This document shows, in pieces, positions 1 to 9,070 of a DNA stretch of 64,000 nt. Position numbers and translations under genes: made by a program. The notes under the pieces are model-generated. The model ran no database searches. It was not told where the DNA came from and was given only the letters and a program-made list of their open reading frames with translations. Position 1 is the first letter of the stretch. Every line of letters starts with the position of its first letter. The DNA is taken from NCBI RefSeq assembly GCF_017355855.1, contig NZ_JAFEWD010000008.1, positions 148,901-212,900 on the forward strand, in the 5' to 3' direction. This DNA is from Pedobacter sp. SYSU D00535 (GTDB taxonomy: Bacteria > Bacteroidota > Bacteroidia > Sphingobacteriales > Sphingobacteriaceae).

Positions 1-2
1 CG

Positions 3-1352
3 CAGGATTCTTCTCAGAACAACTGGTACGAAGCAATTGACAGGGTGAAAAAGAAGAACGTTCAGCTATTACTTTGCGGACACGGGCATTCTAACCGAAG
101 GTTTAAGGTAGAAGGAATTCCTTCTGTGATGGGACGCTCTAATCTGAGGGCGAAAGATAGCATTGGTGGGTATAATATTGTCACGATTCAAAATGGAATA
201 GCCAGCTTCGATGAAAGGAAGCCCGTTATTCCGACTAATAGAAAGTGGACTGAGGTAGTCCTGGCAGATCACCATTTCGATAAAGATACTACCTCCTATT
301 TCAGACCTTCATTTGCGGTAAATAATAAATATGCTCAGGTCAGGCAGATTTGGGGGTATCAGGACCAGAGCGATATCGGAGCTGGTACGGCAAAGTCGAA
401 GGATTTAGTTTTTGCAACTAACACAAAAGGACTAATATATGCGCTTAATAGAAAAACAGGTGCCCGGGTTTGGCAGTACCAAACCGGTGGTAAAATTTAT
501 TCAACTCCTGAGTATACTGGTGGTTGTCTTCTTGCTGGTTCATCTGACAACTTTATTTATTGCCTTTCTGCTACAACCGGCAATCTGAAATGGAAGTTTC
601 CGGCACGAAAGGCTGTTCTCGGTTCGGTTGTTGTAAAAGATAGCCGGGTCTTTATTGGAAGTTCCGACGGTCATTTTCGTGCAATCGACCTGAAATCGGG
701 TAAACTTATTTGGGATTTTGACAAGGTTAAGGGTTTTGTGGTTACTAAGCCGCTAATTTACAAAGGGTTGATCTACTTCGGTTGTTGGGCTAATGATTTT
801 TATGCGTTGGACCTGAAAACAGGAGCACTGGCCTGGAAGTGGAACAACGGCGCCTCCAACCGGATGTTTTCTCCAGCTGCCTGCTACCCTGTAGCTGCAA
901 AGGGAAGGGTGTTTATAGTGGCACCCGACAGATATATGACGTCCTTTGATGCAAAAACGGGAAGGGTAATCTGGCGCACGCAAATGAAAAACGTAAGAGT
1001 TCGTGAATCGATGGGTTCATCTCACGATAAGAGCCTGGTGTTCGTCAAAACAATGGACGGGGAACTTTACGGGATCTCTACCACGGCATCAGAAATGGAA
1101 CTAAGTTGGAAGGCTCAACTCCGCCTGCCTTACGAACTTACACCTTCGGCAATCGTTGAAGACAGGGGCGTTGTATATGTGCCCAGCCATTCCGGTCTCG
1201 CTTCGGCTATTGATAGGAAAACGGGCAAGGTGCTTTGGCAGTACAAAACATCCAATTGTTTAATGAATCCGATAATGCCGCTGGAAAAAAATAAGGTTAT
1301 TGTTAGTACGATGGACGGGAAAATCGCTTGCCTGGAGTACTCTTCCAGATAG
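3..1352 (+). CDS. Metallophosphoesterase / PQQ-like beta-propeller protein, 5' truncated by window edge
   Basis: The reading frame is open to the first base of the window, so the gene begins outside it; the GTG at 45 is only an internal valine. The first visible residues carry a calcineurin-like phosphoesterase motif (CGHGHSN), the end of that domain. The remainder, about 330 residues, is a beta-propeller of PQQ-like repeats, each with a strand of the type YALNRKTGARVWQY, DLKSGKLIWDF, DLKTGALAWKW, DAKTGRVIWR or DRKTGKVLWQYK. Hybrids of these two modules are known in Bacteroidota and are usually exported. The substrate is unknown. No PQQ or dehydrogenase role is implied, since the repeats also occur in non-enzymatic propellers. 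Its end lies 249 bp before the amino-sugar cluster; co-transcription is uncertain. Confidence 0.85.
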   Translation, partial: QDSSQNNWYEAIDRVKKKNVQLLLCGHGHSNRRFKVEGIPSVMGRSNLRAKDSIGGYNIVTIQNGIASFDERKPVIPTNRKWTEVVLADHHFDKDTTSYFRPSFAVNNKYAQVRQIWGYQDQSDIGAGTAKSKDLVFATNTKGLIYALNRKTGARVWQYQTGGKIYSTPEYTGGCLLAGSSDNFIYCLSATTGNLKWKFPARKAVLGSVVVKDSRVFIGSSDGHFRAIDLKSGKLIWDFDKVKGFVVTKPLIYKGLIYFGCWANDFYALDLKTGALAWKWNNGASNRMFSPAACYPVAAKGRVFIVAPDRYMTSFDAKTGRVIWRTQMKNVRVRESMGSSHDKSLVFVKTMDGELYGISTTASEMELSWKAQLRLPYELTPSAIVEDRGVVYVPSHSGLASAIDRKTGKVLWQYKTSNCLMNPIMPLEKNKVIVSTMDGKIACLEYSSR

Positions 1353-1601
1353 TTTAAGCGAGAAGCTCAGTCTTCGGAATCATTTTAACGATGACTTGTA
1401 CTCTTGTCCGTGCCGGATTTGCCCAGCTTGAGGTATGATCGAGTTTAGGAATTGGTACCAGCCGACGAGGCTGATCTGGATGCCCTTTGAATATCAGTAA
1501 CACTATACAAAGGAACAGAGGTAATTAACAGGAAAGTGACCTTAAGCGAGCTTCCCCGGTATCGGAATAAAAAAATCTAGTTCAATAAGAAAACTGGCTA
1601 A

Positions 1602-4556
1602 ATGAATTTTTTCAATACAAACAGCATGAATAGGAAAGGCTTGCTGAGAGCGCTTCTGCTCTCGCTCTTAGTCAACGGTATTGTTGCGGTCGCTAACGCA
1701 CAGCAGTTTTTGCAAAAAACGCCTGCTGCCCAGGCATGGGTTGAGCAATCGTTAAAGAAGCTTACCAGGAGACAGAAAATTGCTCAGCTGATGGTGATCC
1801 GCCTGTCGGAGAGAAAAGGAAAGGAAGTAGTTTTCTATGATAAGGAGGTGGGAAAATATGTCCGCAAGTATAACGTTGGTTCCGTTTGTCTTTTTCAGGG
1901 AAATTCTCCTCAACAGGCAACGGTATTAAATAGATTGCAAGCTGCTGCAAAAACACCTTTACTTGTTTGCATTGATGGAGAAACAGGTTTGGGCATGCGT
2001 TTCGGAGATGTGAAGCCTTTTCCGGACCAGCTTACTATAGGTGCTGCTCCTGATGCAGCCCTTGCATACCAGGTAGGGAGGGCAATTGCTGAACAATGCA
2101 AACGGGCTGGAATTCATGTTGATTATGCGCCGGTTGTCGACATCAACAACAACCCGAATAATCCCGTGATTAATTTCAGATCTTTTGGGGAGGACAAATA
2201 CAAAGTAGCAAGCTTCGGCACGCAGATCATGAAGGGTATGCAGGATGGAGGCGTGATGGCTTGCGCCAAACACTTTCCCGGTCACGGTGATGTAGCGGTC
2301 GATTCTCATCTCGATCTTCCCGTTATCAACAAATCGCTGGCCTCTTTAGATTCCCTGGAAATATATCCTTTCCGGGAGCTGGCAAAGGCAGGTGTTGGAA
2401 GTATGATGGTTGCCCACCTTTATATTCCGGCAATCGACACGGTCGCTAATCAGGCAACATCTTTATCCAGAAAAAATGTCACCGGGCTGCTCAGAGAGCA
2501 GCTTGGCTACCAGGGCTTAACGTTTACGGATGCCCTGGAGATGAAAGGTGTATCTAAGTTTTATCCTCAGGGAGAGGCTGCAGTGCAGTCGCTCATAGCA
2601 GGAAATGACATGCTATGCCTTCCCGGAGATATAAAAGGAAGTATAAAAAAAGTACGCAAAGCGATCAGGCAGCATAAACTTTCCTGGGGAGACATAGATG
2701 AAAAAGTGCGGAAAGTACTTATTTCTAAGTTCCATCTTGGAGCGGCAAGCTTTCAACCAATTGACACGATAGGTATCGCTGCAGACTTAAATAAAGATGT
2801 GAACCGCTTGAAAAAGGAAATTTACGAGAACGCTATCACGGCAGTCCGCTTGACAAATAGCTCTTTGCTGCCTTTAAATTCTGTAAAGAAAATAGCTTTT
2901 TTAGGAATAGGTCTTTCAGGCGAAAACGAGTTTGGAAAATTGCTGCGGGAAAACTATAAAGCCGACTGTTATTACCTCGACTACGCTGCTGATGCGGCCG
3001 CTATTGATGGGGCCAGAAAAAGCCTGCAAGGGAAGTATGACGTGCTAATTACCGGATTACATGCCTACAAAAAATATCCTGCTAACAATTTCGGTATTAG
3101 TGCCACTTCTATAGAGTTGCTGCGTCCTTTAGCAGAGGATTCTAACACCATCAATTTTGTGTTTGGAAATCCCTATGCTATAAAGAATATTACAAGTGCA
3201 AAGAACATCATCGCTTGTTATGAAGACGATCCCGTCATGCATCAGGCTGCGCTCAAACTGCTTCAGGGAGTGATAAGCGCAAAAGGAAAGCTTCCCGTTA
3301 CTGTTTCCCCGGAACTTCCTTACGGCACAGGTGTTTCTTCAGCTCGTCTGAGCTCCGTAAGCCCGGAAGCTGTGGGTCTAAACGGGCAGCAACTAAATAA
3401 AATCGATTCTGTTGCGCTAGACGCGATTGAAAAAGGGGCTACCCCGGGGGCAGTGGTGCTGGTCGCAAGAAAGGGCAAGATTGCTTTTCATCGGGCATAC
3501 GGCAGCATGGATGCCGAAAAAAAGGAAGCGGTGACTACCGAAACAGTTTACGATTTAGCTTCGGTTACCAAAACGTCGGCCACAACTTTAAGCGTAATGA
3601 AGCTTTACGAGGAAGGTAGGTTAGACCTGAATAAGACTCTTGGCGACTACCTTCCCTGGACAAAGGGAAGCGATAAAGCAGGGCTAACAATAAAAGATAT
3701 CCTGTTACATCAGGCGGGCCTTGTTTCGTTCATCCCTTTTTATCGCGAAACGCTGGGTGCAAGCGGAAAACCGAAGCCAGGAGCGTACAGCTCTGTTCAA
3801 AATTCAGTTTATTCGGTTCGGGTAGGCGAAAATATGTACATGCCGGCAGCCAGGATCGATAGTATGTATCAACGGATCCTTACCAGTAAACTCGGCCCTC
3901 GCAACAAGTATGTTTATAGCGATAACGACTTTATTTTCCTTGGGGAAGTTGTAGAGCAGATCACTGGTCAAGGACTGGATCAGTACACGCGGAATACATT
4001 CTATCTTCCGCTCGGAATGACGACCACCACTTTTAAGCCGCTGGAGCATCTTTCCCTAAATCAGATTGCGCCTACTGAGAATGAAAAATACTTTCGTCTT
4101 CAGCAGATAAGGGGCGACGTGCACGATCAGGGAGCAGCTATGTTTGGCGGAGTTGCCGGCCATGCCGGCCTGTTTAGTAATGCTGCTGATCTGGCCAAAC
4201 TCTATGTGCTTTTGCTGAACGGGGGAGAGCTAAACGGGCTCAGACTTCTTAAAAAAGAGACGATAGATTATTTTACCGCTTACCACAGTGATATCAGCCG
4301 AAGAGGTTTGGGCTTTGATAAACCTGAAAAAGACAACAAGAGCCCGGAAACAGCCTATCCCTGCTTCAGTGCCTCGCCGCAAACGTTTGGACACACTGGT
4401 TTTACAGGAATTGGTGTTTGGGCCGATCCCAAATACGACTTGGTATATATATTCCTGTCTAACCGCGTCTGCCCGGATGGAGCGAACAACCAACTGTCAA
4501 GCATGAGCGTGAGAGGTAAAATTCAGGAACTGGTTTATCAGTCGCTTGTTAAATAG
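1602..4556 (+). CDS. Secreted GH3 beta-N-acetylhexosaminidase fused to a serine beta-lactamase-like domain
   Basis: 984 residues. An N-terminal signal peptide (hydrophobic run ending ANAQQ) suggests export; translation could also start at Met9 (1626). Residues about 40-400 form a GH3 domain of the NagZ type, with the KHFPGHGD motif and the predicted nucleophile Asp310 in FTDALEMKG. A GH3 C-terminal domain follows (about 400-590). Residues about 605-980 form a class C beta-lactamase/esterase domain with Ser654-x-x-Lys657 in SVTK and a YSDNDF tyrosine motif. GH3-beta-lactamase fusions are known in Bacteroidota. The next genes (murQ, symporter, nagB) point to muropeptide or GlcNAc-MurNAc breakdown, where the second domain could act on the peptide or an ester. 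That second activity is inference. Confidence 0.9.
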   Translation: MNFFNTNSMNRKGLLRALLLSLLVNGIVAVANAQQFLQKTPAAQAWVEQSLKKLTRRQKIAQLMVIRLSERKGKEVVFYDKEVGKYVRKYNVGSVCLFQGNSPQQATVLNRLQAAAKTPLLVCIDGETGLGMRFGDVKPFPDQLTIGAAPDAALAYQVGRAIAEQCKRAGIHVDYAPVVDINNNPNNPVINFRSFGEDKYKVASFGTQIMKGMQDGGVMACAKHFPGHGDVAVDSHLDLPVINKSLASLDSLEIYPFRELAKAGVGSMMVAHLYIPAIDTVANQATSLSRKNVTGLLREQLGYQGLTFTDALEMKGVSKFYPQGEAAVQSLIAGNDMLCLPGDIKGSIKKVRKAIRQHKLSWGDIDEKVRKVLISKFHLGAASFQPIDTIGIAADLNKDVNRLKKEIYENAITAVRLTNSSLLPLNSVKKIAFLGIGLSGENEFGKLLRENYKADCYYLDYAADAAAIDGARKSLQGKYDVLITGLHAYKKYPANNFGISATSIELLRPLAEDSNTINFVFGNPYAIKNITSAKNIIACYEDDPVMHQAALKLLQGVISAKGKLPVTVSPELPYGTGVSSARLSSVSPEAVGLNGQQLNKIDSVALDAIEKGATPGAVVLVARKGKIAFHRAYGSMDAEKKEAVTTETVYDLASVTKTSATTLSVMKLYEEGRLDLNKTLGDYLPWTKGSDKAGLTIKDILLHQAGLVSFIPFYRETLGASGKPKPGAYSSVQNSVYSVRVGENMYMPAARIDSMYQRILTSKLGPRNKYVYSDNDFIFLGEVVEQITGQGLDQYTRNTFYLPLGMTTTTFKPLEHLSLNQIAPTENEKYFRLQQIRGDVHDQGAAMFGGVAGHAGLFSNAADLAKLYVLLLNGGELNGLRLLKKETIDYFTAYHSDISRRGLGFDKPEKDNKSPETAYPCFSASPQTFGHTGFTGIGVWADPKYDLVYIFLSNRVCPDGANNQLSSMSVRGKIQELVYQSLVK

Positions 4557-4721
4557 ATCAATCGCAGAGCAGGATCAGCAACCTCTAAAAAAAGCTTTTA
4601 ATCGGCTTTATACTGGGTGTGATAAGCAGTTTGAAGAGCTTTATTTATACGGACGAGTTAAAACACAAAAGGAAACATAAACCAAAGTTCCCATTGAGAC
4701 ATAAAAAATTGAAGGGCGAGT

Positions 4722-5558
4722 ATGCAAAATAAAAATTTAAACGGAATGGAATTTACAACAGAGAAAGATTCAAATTATAAAGACCTTGATAAAATGACTG
4801 TGACCGAGATTCTTCAGAATATCAATAAAGAAGATCAAACGGTACCACAGGCAGTTGCGAAATCCATTCCTCAGATAGAAAAACTGGCAACAGCGGTCGC
4901 GGAAAAAATGAAGGATGGGGGGCGTTTATTTTATATCGGTGCCGGAACGAGTGGACGTCTTGGGGTAGTGGATGCATCAGAATGTCCACCAACATTTGGT
5001 GTTCCCTTCGACTGGGTAGTTGGCATTATCGCAGGCGGAGACGGGGCGATACGCAGAGCGGTTGAGTTTGCGGAGGACGACATGGAACAAGCATGGAAAG
5101 ACCTTCAGGAGTTCGATATAAATGAAAAAGACGTGCTGGTAGGCATAGCGGCCTCCGGAACTACGCCTTATGTTATCGGAGGGTTGCGAACAGCTAACGA
5201 AAAAGGGATTTTGACAGGATGTGTGGTCTGTAACTCCGGCAGTCCGGTAGCCGCAGAAGCAAAGTTGCCGGTAGAAGTAGTGGTAGGGCCGGAGTTCCTT
5301 TCCGGTTCAACGCGGATGAAATCAGGAACGGCGCAGAAACTCGTGTTAAATATGTTGAGCACTACCGTGATGATCCAATTAGGCCGTGTGAAGGGGAATA
5401 AGATGGTGGATATGCAGCTGACTAACAATAAGCTTTTCCATCGGGGTGTGAGAATGATTATGAAAGAGACCGGCACAGACGAAAAAACGGCAACTCAACT
5501 TCTCGAAAAGTATGGGAGCGTAAGGCTTGCCATAGACAATTTAATGCAGGCACTCTAA
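4722..5558 (+). CDS. murQ: N-acetylmuramic acid 6-phosphate etherase
   Basis: 278 residues, close to the normal length of about 300. MurQ cleaves the D-lactyl ether of MurNAc-6-phosphate to give GlcNAc-6-phosphate and D-lactate in the cytoplasm. The SIS fold is visible as the sugar-phosphate loop GAGTSGRLGVVDASECPPTF and a later SGSTRMKSGTAQKL segment; both are characteristic of MurQ. A UBA-like helical tail ends the protein (TATQLLEKYGSVRLAIDNL). ATG at 4722 is used; a second Met (residue 9) is possible. The symporter gene begins 9 bp after the stop, so the two are almost certainly co-transcribed. No MurNAc kinase or anmK is visible in the window. Confidence 0.95.
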   Translation: MQNKNLNGMEFTTEKDSNYKDLDKMTVTEILQNINKEDQTVPQAVAKSIPQIEKLATAVAEKMKDGGRLFYIGAGTSGRLGVVDASECPPTFGVPFDWVVGIIAGGDGAIRRAVEFAEDDMEQAWKDLQEFDINEKDVLVGIAASGTTPYVIGGLRTANEKGILTGCVVCNSGSPVAAEAKLPVEVVVGPEFLSGSTRMKSGTAQKLVLNMLSTTVMIQLGRVKGNKMVDMQLTNNKLFHRGVRMIMKETGTDEKTATQLLEKYGSVRLAIDNLMQAL

Positions 5559-5567
5559 ACGCAGATT

Positions 5568-7085
5568 ATGTCACCAATAGTCCTTTTAAGTTTTCTGATA
5601 GCCTACTTTGGGGTGCTGATATTTATATCCCATTTAACCTCAAAGGGTTCTTCAGATAATTCAAGCTTTTTCATAGCCAACCGGAACTCCAAATGGTACT
5701 TTGTTGCCTTTGGTATGATCGGTACCGCCTTGTCTGGGGTTACTTTTATCTCCGTTCCGGGAGCGGTAGCAAAAAGCAATTTTGGGTATTTTCAGTTTGT
5801 ACTGGGGAATGCGGTAGGCTTTGTTCTGATTGCGTTGGTGCTGCTACCCCTGTATTACCGGATGAATCTTATCTCCATTTACACTTATCTTGAACAGCGG
5901 CTGGGGTACTGGAGCTACAAGACAGGGGCCGCTATATTTCTTATTTCCCGCACCATTGGCTCTGCTTTCCGGCTGTACCTGGTCGCTATCGTTCTTCAGA
6001 AATTCATTTTCGACGCATGGCAGGTACCGTTCTGGGCTACCATTGCCATCTGCCTGGCACTCATATGGTCGTACACTTACAAAGGAGGACTGAAAACGAT
6101 CATCATCACGGATACTCTTCAAACGGTCTTTCTGTTGTCAGCTGTCATTTTATCGATCTGGTTTATTTCCGAAAGTTTAAATCTGGACCTTGCGCAAACT
6201 TTTGAGACGGTAAAAAATAGCTCGTATTCTACTGTTTTCCATTGGGATAGCTTCCTGGGAAGTAAGAATCACTTCCTTAAGCAGTTTCTGGGCGGGATAT
6301 TCGTGACCGTGGCAATGACAGGGCTCGATCAGGACCTGATGCAGAAGAATCTGAGCTGCAAAAATATCGGCGAAGCACAAAAGAACATGCTCACGTTCAC
6401 AGCCGTTTTTGTGGTGATAAATATTTTCTTTCTCAGTGTAGGAGCCTTGCTGTATGAATTTGCAGGGGCCAACAATCTCCCGCTCGCTAGTATGAAGACG
6501 CCCGACCATCTCTTCCCCGAAATAGCGCTCAATCATCTCACGATGCTTCCCGCGATCATTTTTATGCTCGGCCTTACAGCCGCCACTTTCGCTACTACCG
6601 ATTCTGCACTGACGGCCCTTACCACTTCTTTTTGTGTGGATTTCCTGGGCTTTGGCAAAAGGGAGGATCAAAATAGCGCAGGTCTGGTGAGGACGCGTCA
6701 CGCCGTTCACGTAGGATTTTCATTTTTGATGCTGCTGGTGATAATGATCTTCAGACTGATCAATAATGATTCGGTGGTGAACGCCATCTTCAAAGCCGCT
6801 GGTTATACTTACGGTCCGCTGTTAGGTTTATTCGTATTTGGTATGGCAACGACGAGAACGGTAAAGGATAGGGCCGTTCCGCTGATCTGTCTCATTTCAC
6901 CAGTTCTATCCTTTCTAATTGATACTAATTCAATAAGCCTTACGGGTTATGCGATAGGGTTCGAACTGATTGTAATCAACGGATTTATTACCTTCCTTCT
7001 TCTCTTGCTAAGCAGTAGCAAGCAACAGAAAGTTCAGGCAAAAACAGCGGAACCGAAGGCGGTATTAGTGCCCGAACTTAATTAG
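5568..7085 (+). CDS. Sodium:solute symporter (SSS family), likely amino-sugar importer
   Basis: 505 residues with about 13 hydrophobic segments and the SSS core signatures (GTALSGVTFISVPG near residue 55, TGLDQDLMQKNLSCK near 250). This is an inner-membrane Na+-coupled importer. Family members move sugars, sialic acid or other small organic solutes. Because it follows murQ by 9 bp and precedes the NagB fusion, the likely cargo is a peptidoglycan sugar such as MurNAc, anhydroMurNAc or a disaccharide; this is inference from context only. Bacteroidota lack the PTS route for MurNAc, so a symporter is plausible. Confidence 0.9.
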   Translation: MSPIVLLSFLIAYFGVLIFISHLTSKGSSDNSSFFIANRNSKWYFVAFGMIGTALSGVTFISVPGAVAKSNFGYFQFVLGNAVGFVLIALVLLPLYYRMNLISIYTYLEQRLGYWSYKTGAAIFLISRTIGSAFRLYLVAIVLQKFIFDAWQVPFWATIAICLALIWSYTYKGGLKTIIITDTLQTVFLLSAVILSIWFISESLNLDLAQTFETVKNSSYSTVFHWDSFLGSKNHFLKQFLGGIFVTVAMTGLDQDLMQKNLSCKNIGEAQKNMLTFTAVFVVINIFFLSVGALLYEFAGANNLPLASMKTPDHLFPEIALNHLTMLPAIIFMLGLTAATFATTDSALTALTTSFCVDFLGFGKREDQNSAGLVRTRHAVHVGFSFLMLLVIMIFRLINNDSVVNAIFKAAGYTYGPLLGLFVFGMATTRTVKDRAVPLICLISPVLSFLIDTNSISLTGYAIGFELIVINGFITFLLLLLSSSKQQKVQAKTAEPKAVLVPELN

Positions 7086-7146
7086 CATCGCTACTTGAGT
7101 GGGTGTATATAAGTATTAAAATAGTTAACAAGAGCCAAAAATTAAT

Positions 7147-9066
7147 ATGTCACGATTAAACCTCTTAGAAGAAACAAGATTTGAAAAACTGCCGGTATCT
7201 ATTTTTCCAGATAAGGAGATTGCCTCGAAGGCAGTGGCAGCAAAAATTGCGACGATCATCCGGGCCAAACAGGCTGCCGGTGAAAAAGCTATTCTGGGAC
7301 TTGCAACTGGTGTAACGCCCCTACAGGTTTACGCAGAATTGATCCGCTTGCATAAGGAAGAGGGATTAAGCTTTCACAACGTGGTAACTTTTAACCTGGA
7401 TGAGTACTATCCAATGCAACCGCAGGCCGAGCAAAGCTACGTGCGCTTCATGCACGAAAACCTGTTTGATCATGTAGACATTGATCCTGCAAACATCAAT
7501 ATCCCAAATGGAACCCTTCAGCCCGAGAAGATTAACGAATACTGTCTGGAGTACGAGAAAAAGATTACAGAAATGGGCGGTCTCGATATTCAAATTCTTG
7601 GTATTGGTCGTACAGGGCATATTGGTTTCAACGAGCCAGGTTCTGCCCCAAACTCCGGGACGCGTGTTGTTACTCTCCATGATCTGACCAGGAGAGATGC
7701 TGCCCACGACTTTGGAGGAAAAGCAAACGTTCCCGTTAAAGCCATTACCATGGGTATCGGCACGATCTTCAAAGCCCGCGAGATCGTCCTGATGGCCTGG
7801 AGTGGAAAAAAGGCGCCAATCATCCGGAAGGCGGTTGAAGGTGAAATCTCGTCGGATGTTCCGGCAACTTATCTTCAGTTATCTGATAATGTAGAATTTG
7901 TTCTGGATCAGGAGGCGGCCGCCGAACTGACGAGATTCAATACTCCCTGGCTGGTAAAAGATTTGATTTGGGATGAAAAAACCATAAAAAAGGCGGTCAT
8001 CTGGCTCGCTAAGACGTTGAACAAACCGATCCTTAAGCTGACAGAAGAAGATTATAATAACCACGGAATGTCGCAGCTGGCGACGGAAAAGGGCCCGGTT
8101 TACGATATTAACATCCATATTTTCAACAAAATTCAGCATACCATTACGGGCTGGCCAGGAGGAAAGCCAAACGCAGACGACTCTCAGCGCCCGGAAAGAA
8201 GGGATCCCGCCAAAAAACGTGTTCTTCTGTTTTCGCCTCACCCGGACGATGATGTCATCTCGATGGGAGGGACCTTTATCCGGCTGGCAGATCAGGGACA
8301 CGAGGTTCATGTCGCCTATCAAACTTCGGGTAATACGGCCGTTTGGGATGATGATGCTTTGCGCTTCGTCGAGTTTGCTGTAGATTTCGGAAAGTCTGTA
8401 GGACAAAACACCGACGGCCTGGAGAAACTCTACGGAGATATGAAGTCGTTTATGGACGGGAAGTCGCCGAACCAGGAAGATATCCCACAAATACTTAAGG
8501 TAAAAGGATTAATTCGTAAGGGAGAAGCTATTGCAGGAGCCCGTTTCGCGGGTTTACCCGACGAAAACATTCACTTCATGGATCTGCCTTTCTACGACAG
8601 GGCCAAGAAACAGAAAAAAGTAAGTTATGAGGATGATATACTCCAGACAATGGAACTGTTGAAGCAAATAAAGCCCCATCAGGTTTATGCTGCGGGAGAT
8701 TTTGCTGATCCGCACGGAACCCATAAAATCTGCTTTAATATTATCCACGAGGCGCTAAGAAGATTGAAAGCAACTGAAGACTGGATTTCTGATTGCTGGC
8801 TGTGGTTGTACCGGGGCGCCTGGCATGAATTTGACATTCATGAGATTGAGATGGCCGTGCCGCTTTCTCCACAAGAAGTGGAACGCAAACGTTTTGCCAT
8901 CTTCAAACATCAATCTCAAAAAGATCGGCCTGTTTTCCCAGGGGATGATGCAAGGGAATTCTGGGTTCGGGCAGAGGACCGGACAAAAGAAACGGCGAGA
9001 GGATATAATCAGCTCGGTTTGGCAGAATATGAGGCGATAGAGGCATTTGTTCGATTTAAATACTAG
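7147..9066 (+). CDS. nagB: Glucosamine-6-phosphate deaminase fused to PIG-L/LmbE deacetylase-like domain
   Basis: 639 residues, more than twice a stand-alone NagB. Residues about 15-275 are the deaminase, with FNLDEYYP and GIGRTGHIGFNEPG motifs. It converts glucosamine-6-phosphate to fructose-6-phosphate and ammonia. A linker leads to a PIG-L/LmbE zinc deacetylase domain starting near residue 355, with the metal-binding HPDDD at 365-369 and DPHGTH near 525. This two-domain form is conserved in Bacteroidota. Members of PIG-L families remove acetyl groups from GlcNAc derivatives, so the fusion may combine GlcNAc-6-P deacetylation and deamination. This would explain why no nagA is seen nearby, but it is not proven. 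Confidence 0.93.
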   Translation: MSRLNLLEETRFEKLPVSIFPDKEIASKAVAAKIATIIRAKQAAGEKAILGLATGVTPLQVYAELIRLHKEEGLSFHNVVTFNLDEYYPMQPQAEQSYVRFMHENLFDHVDIDPANINIPNGTLQPEKINEYCLEYEKKITEMGGLDIQILGIGRTGHIGFNEPGSAPNSGTRVVTLHDLTRRDAAHDFGGKANVPVKAITMGIGTIFKAREIVLMAWSGKKAPIIRKAVEGEISSDVPATYLQLSDNVEFVLDQEAAAELTRFNTPWLVKDLIWDEKTIKKAVIWLAKTLNKPILKLTEEDYNNHGMSQLATEKGPVYDINIHIFNKIQHTITGWPGGKPNADDSQRPERRDPAKKRVLLFSPHPDDDVISMGGTFIRLADQGHEVHVAYQTSGNTAVWDDDALRFVEFAVDFGKSVGQNTDGLEKLYGDMKSFMDGKSPNQEDIPQILKVKGLIRKGEAIAGARFAGLPDENIHFMDLPFYDRAKKQKKVSYEDDILQTMELLKQIKPHQVYAAGDFADPHGTHKICFNIIHEALRRLKATEDWISDCWLWLYRGAWHEFDIHEIEMAVPLSPQEVERKRFAIFKHQSQKDRPVFPGDDAREFWVRAEDRTKETARGYNQLGLAEYEAIEAFVRFKY

Positions 9067-9070
9067 CAGA

